Position numbers and translations under genes: made by a program | Source of the DNA: a bacterium | GTDB lineage: Bacteria > SZUA-182 > SZUA-191 | Assembly: GCA_003230535.1 (NCBI GenBank) | Contig: QIEW01000061.1 | Location: 1-8,425, forward strand | DNA: 8,425 nt | Direction of reading: 5' to 3' | In this document: in pieces, positions 6,255 to 8,425 of the stretch | Position numbering within the stretch: the stretch's first letter is position 1 | How the letters are laid out: each line of letters starts with the position of its first letter | The notes under the pieces: generated by a model | Database searches by the model: none | Seen by the model: only the letters and a program-made list of their open reading frames with translations | What the model was told of the DNA's origin: nothing

Positions 6255-7061
6255 CTATTGGGCGGCTACCTTGCCTGTAGGGGGGCTTACCCTTAGCCGT
6301 TGGATAGAACCGGCTTTTCCACTGGCAGGGTCAACCTCTATGACTACCCCGTTAAGCTGGGGACTGCCTTTGGCGGGCTCAAATTTTACCGGCATCTGAG
6401 TTAAAAACCGCTGCAAGGCCAACTCTTTTTGGATACCAATTACGGAATCAGTCGGGCCGGTCATCCCTATATCGGTGATATAGGCCGTCCCCTTGGGCAG
6501 TATCCTCTCATCCGCCGTCTGAACATGAGTATGCGTTCCCACCACCGCAGATACCAGACCATCCAGATACCACCCCATGGCGACCTTTTCAGAGGTAGCC
6601 TCGGCATGAAAATCAACCAAGATGACCGAAGTATATTCTTTTAGTTTTCCCACCTCAGATTTGGCTGCCCGGAAAGGACAATCCAGGGGCTGCATGAATA
6701 CCCGGCCCGCCAGATTAACTACCCCCACGCTCTGTCCATCGGCCAGCCTGGCCAGGTAACCGCCGCCTCCCGGCGCTCCGGGAGGATAGTTGGCGGGGCG
6801 TAAAAGTCGTTTCTCCGTATAGGCGTAGCTCTCAATCTCCTTTTTATCCCAGATGTGATTTCCAGAGGTAAGTACATCCACTCCCTGCAACAGGAGTTCC
6901 CGGGCCAAAACCGGAGTAATACCTATGCCGCCGGCAACGTTTTCCACGTTGGCAATACATAAATCGACCTGATACTGGGTCTTCAGGCTGGAGAGAAGCT
7001 TAGCCAGCACCTGTCGTCCCGCCCGCCCTATTATGTCACCAATTACCAGTATTCTTAACAA
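6255..7061 (-). CDS. ymdB: YmdB-family metallophosphoesterase (TIGR00282 type)
   Basis: This is a calcineurin-like phosphodiesterase; the Bacillus subtilis member hydrolyses cyclic nucleotides and affects biofilm and motility decisions. A TTG start at 7061 is preferred: AAGGA lies seven bases upstream and the protein then begins LRILVIGDIIGRAGR, where the family normally starts, giving 268 residues. The longer frame back to ATG 7148 adds 29 residues that look unlike the family. Metal and active-site residues are visible: D9 (GDIIG), E40-N41 (VENVAGGIG), N68-H69 (TSGNHIWD), H152 (DFHAEATSEK), H177 and H179 (VGTHTHVQTAD), each within two positions of the B. subtilis ligands as I recall them. 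It lies downstream of rny, as in many bacteria, with 93 bases between them under this start. Its substrate in this organism is not shown by sequence. Confidence 0.93.
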   Translation of the reverse strand: MLRILVIGDIIGRAGRQVLAKLLSSLKTQYQVDLCIANVENVAGGIGITPVLARELLLQGVDVLTSGNHIWDKKEIESYAYTEKRLLRPANYPPGAPGGGGYLARLADGQSVGVVNLAGRVFMQPLDCPFRAAKSEVGKLKEYTSVILVDFHAEATSEKVAMGWYLDGLVSAVVGTHTHVQTADERILPKGTAYITDIGMTGPTDSVIGIQKELALQRFLTQMPVKFEPAKGSPQLNGVVIEVDPASGKAGSIQRLRVSPPTGKVAAQ

Positions 7062-7154
7062 GTTGTTTTCCTTATAATGTGCTGGGCTAACTGACCCGGG
7101 ACACCGCCGCCGATAAGCGACCGGCATCCCCATAAAGTTGCCGCCCATCTTTAC

Positions 7155-8425
7155 CTATTTGGCATACTCCACGCACCTGGTCTCTCTGATAACGGTTACC
7201 TTGATCTGGCCGGGGTATTTTAGTTCCCCTTCTATTTTTTGGGAAATTTCACGCGCCAATTCTGAGGCGTCCGCATCAGAAACCGATGCGTTTTCCACTA
7301 TAATGCGAATCTCCCGGCCGGCCTGGAGGGCGTAACTCTTTCCCACACCTGCAAAAGAGTTTCCGATAGCCTCCAACTGTTCCAGGCGTTTGACATAATT
7401 CTCCACACTTTCCCGCCTGGCGCCAGGCCGGGCAGCCGAAAGCGCGTCGGCCGCTTGAATTAATACCGCCTCTATACTTTTGGCCTCCTCACCCTCATGA
7501 TGTGCGCTAATGGCATTGATTATGATTGGGTTTTCATTGTATTTGCGGGCCAGATCGGCCCCGATCTGGGCATGCGCGCCCTCTACATCATGATCCACTG
7601 CCTTGCCGATATCATGCAAAAGACCGGCCCTCTTAGCCAATTGGGTATTTATCCCCAATTCTGCGGCCATTACACCAGCCAGCATGGCCACCTCTTTGGA
7701 ATGCTGGAGCACATTCTGAGTATAACTGGTGCGATATTTTAATCGGCCCAACAATCTTATCTCTTCCGGATGTAAGCCATGAATAGTCAAGTCAAAAGTA
7801 ACCTGCTCCCCGATTTCCCGAAGACTATTTTCCACTTCCTTTTTGCTTTTGTTGACTACTTCTTCGATTCGGGCCGGGTGAATTCGGCCGTCTTGAATTA
7901 GTCTTTCTAAAGCGACCTTGGCTACCTCCCGCCGGATAGGATCATAGGCCGAGAGAATTACCGCCTCCGGAGTATCATCAATAATAAGGTCTACCCCGGT
8001 AGCCAGCTCTAACGCCCGGATATTCCGGCCCTCACGTCCGATAATCCTTCCCTTCATCTCGTTGTTGGGCAGATCCACCACAGAAACGGTAGCCTCCACC
8101 ACCTGGTCAGCTGCACAGCGCTGGATCGATAAGCTAATAATCTCTTTAGCCTTTTTGTCTGCGGTCTCTTTAGCTTCCTCTTCAATCCTTTTTACCATCT
8201 TAGCCGCTTCATGCCTAACCTTATCCTCCAACTTCCGAAAGAGCAATCTCCTGGCTTCCTCTGTGGATAGACCCGCTATTTTTTCCAGCCTCTGCTGCTG
8301 TTCCACTAATAGTTTCCTATAATTATTCTCATTCTCCTGGAGCGCTTTATTCCGCTGGTGCAACTGGCGCTCTTTCCCGTCCAGCTCGATCCCCTTTTTC
8401 TCCAGGAGATTTAGGCGGCGATCCA
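7155..8425 (-). CDS. rny: Ribonuclease Y (partial, N-terminus beyond the window)
   Basis: RNase Y is a membrane-anchored endoribonuclease that starts mRNA decay in many bacteria lacking RNase E-type turnover. The reading frame is open to the right edge, upstream of a TTG at 8363 that is therefore unlikely to be the start; about 423 residues are visible against roughly 520 for the family, so the membrane anchor and the start of the coiled coil are missing. From the TTG numbering: Glu/Lys/Arg-rich coiled coil at about 1-75; KH RNA-binding domain at about 90-170 with the [12 protein letters not shown] loop; HD domain at about 218-310 with H221 and the H250-D251 pair in [12 protein letters not shown], then AHHEGE; and the conserved C-terminal end with [14 protein letters not shown] and [13 protein letters not shown]. 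The gene precedes ymdB, its usual neighbour. No frameshift is seen. Confidence 0.97.
   Translation of the reverse strand, partial: DRRLNLLEKKGIELDGKERQLHQRNKALQENENNYRKLLVEQQQRLEKIAGLSTEEARRLLFRKLEDKVRHEAAKMVKRIEEEAKETADKKAKEIISLSIQRCAADQVVEATVSVVDLPNNEMKGRIIGREGRNIRALELATGVDLIIDDTPEAVILSAYDPIRREVAKVALERLIQDGRIHPARIEEVVNKSKKEVENSLREIGEQVTFDLTIHGLHPEEIRLLGRLKYRTSYTQNVLQHSKEVAMLAGVMAAELGINTQLAKRAGLLHDIGKAVDHDVEGAHAQIGADLARKYNENPIIINAISAHHEGEEAKSIEAVLIQAADALSAARPGARRESVENYVKRLEQLEAIGNSFAGVGKSYALQAGREIRIIVENASVSDADASELAREISQKIEGELKYPGQIKVTVIRETRCVEYAK

Noticed and set aside
6090-6296. 68-residue frame overlapping the end of hisI and the end of ymdB
   Set aside because: It is out of frame with the conserved HisI end ([11 protein letters not shown]) and runs into the convergent gene. 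It is best explained as a shadow.
1-8425. CRISPR array, tRNA, rRNA, toxin-antitoxin or phage genes
   Set aside because: No regularly spaced repeats, cloverleaf-like sequence or related protein motifs were seen. I could not run covariance models or profile searches.

Overview
The window looks like chromosome from a diderm (LPS-making) bacterium that carries RNase Y. KdsD (KDO/LPS synthesis), TonB and periplasmic System I cytochrome c maturation proteins point to an outer membrane. The rny-ymdB pair and the Cys-type CcmE (CxxxY, as in sulfate reducers such as Desulfovibrio) suggest Desulfobacterota (former Deltaproteobacteria) or a near relative. The lineage is inferred from gene content only.

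Layout, left to right. (1) 28-321 (+) is a small secreted protein of unknown function, possibly the amino-terminal stub of a longer surface protein. (2) 355-5589 (-) is a five-gene block transcribed right to left: ccmE, ccmF, a ccmH-like gene, kdsD and a tonB-family gene. Spacing is tight (16-43 bases), except for a 354-base non-coding stretch between ccmE and ccmF that holds a pair of near-identical 20-21 base repeats and small palindromes. (3) 5590-5833 is a divergent promoter region with two strong sigma-70-like promoters, one for ccmE and one for hisI. (4) 5834-6144 (+) is hisI, broken by a frameshifting deletion after codon 20; the two pieces overlap at a TAATG. (5) 6255-7061 (-) is a YmdB-type metallophosphoesterase, with a TTG start preferred over the longer ATG reading. 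(6) 7155-8425 (-) is RNase Y, whose amino-terminal end runs off the window.

How they work together. CcmE carries heme in the periplasm, CcmF is the membrane heme lyase that attaches it to apocytochrome c, and the CcmH-like protein is the likely thiol partner keeping the CXXCH cysteines reduced. The ABC exporter and CcmC/CcmD needed upstream are not in the window. kdsD and tonB are envelope genes at the end of the same transcription unit. RNase Y and YmdB are a conserved neighbour pair (mRNA turnover endonuclease and cyclic-nucleotide/phosphoesterase family).

No rRNA, tRNA, CRISPR array, intact transposase or phage gene was seen. Most of the window is ordinary core metabolism. The observations most worth a second look are the CcmE Cys variant beside a Cys-rich CcmH-like protein, the broken hisI, and the repeat-bearing gap inside the ccm operon.
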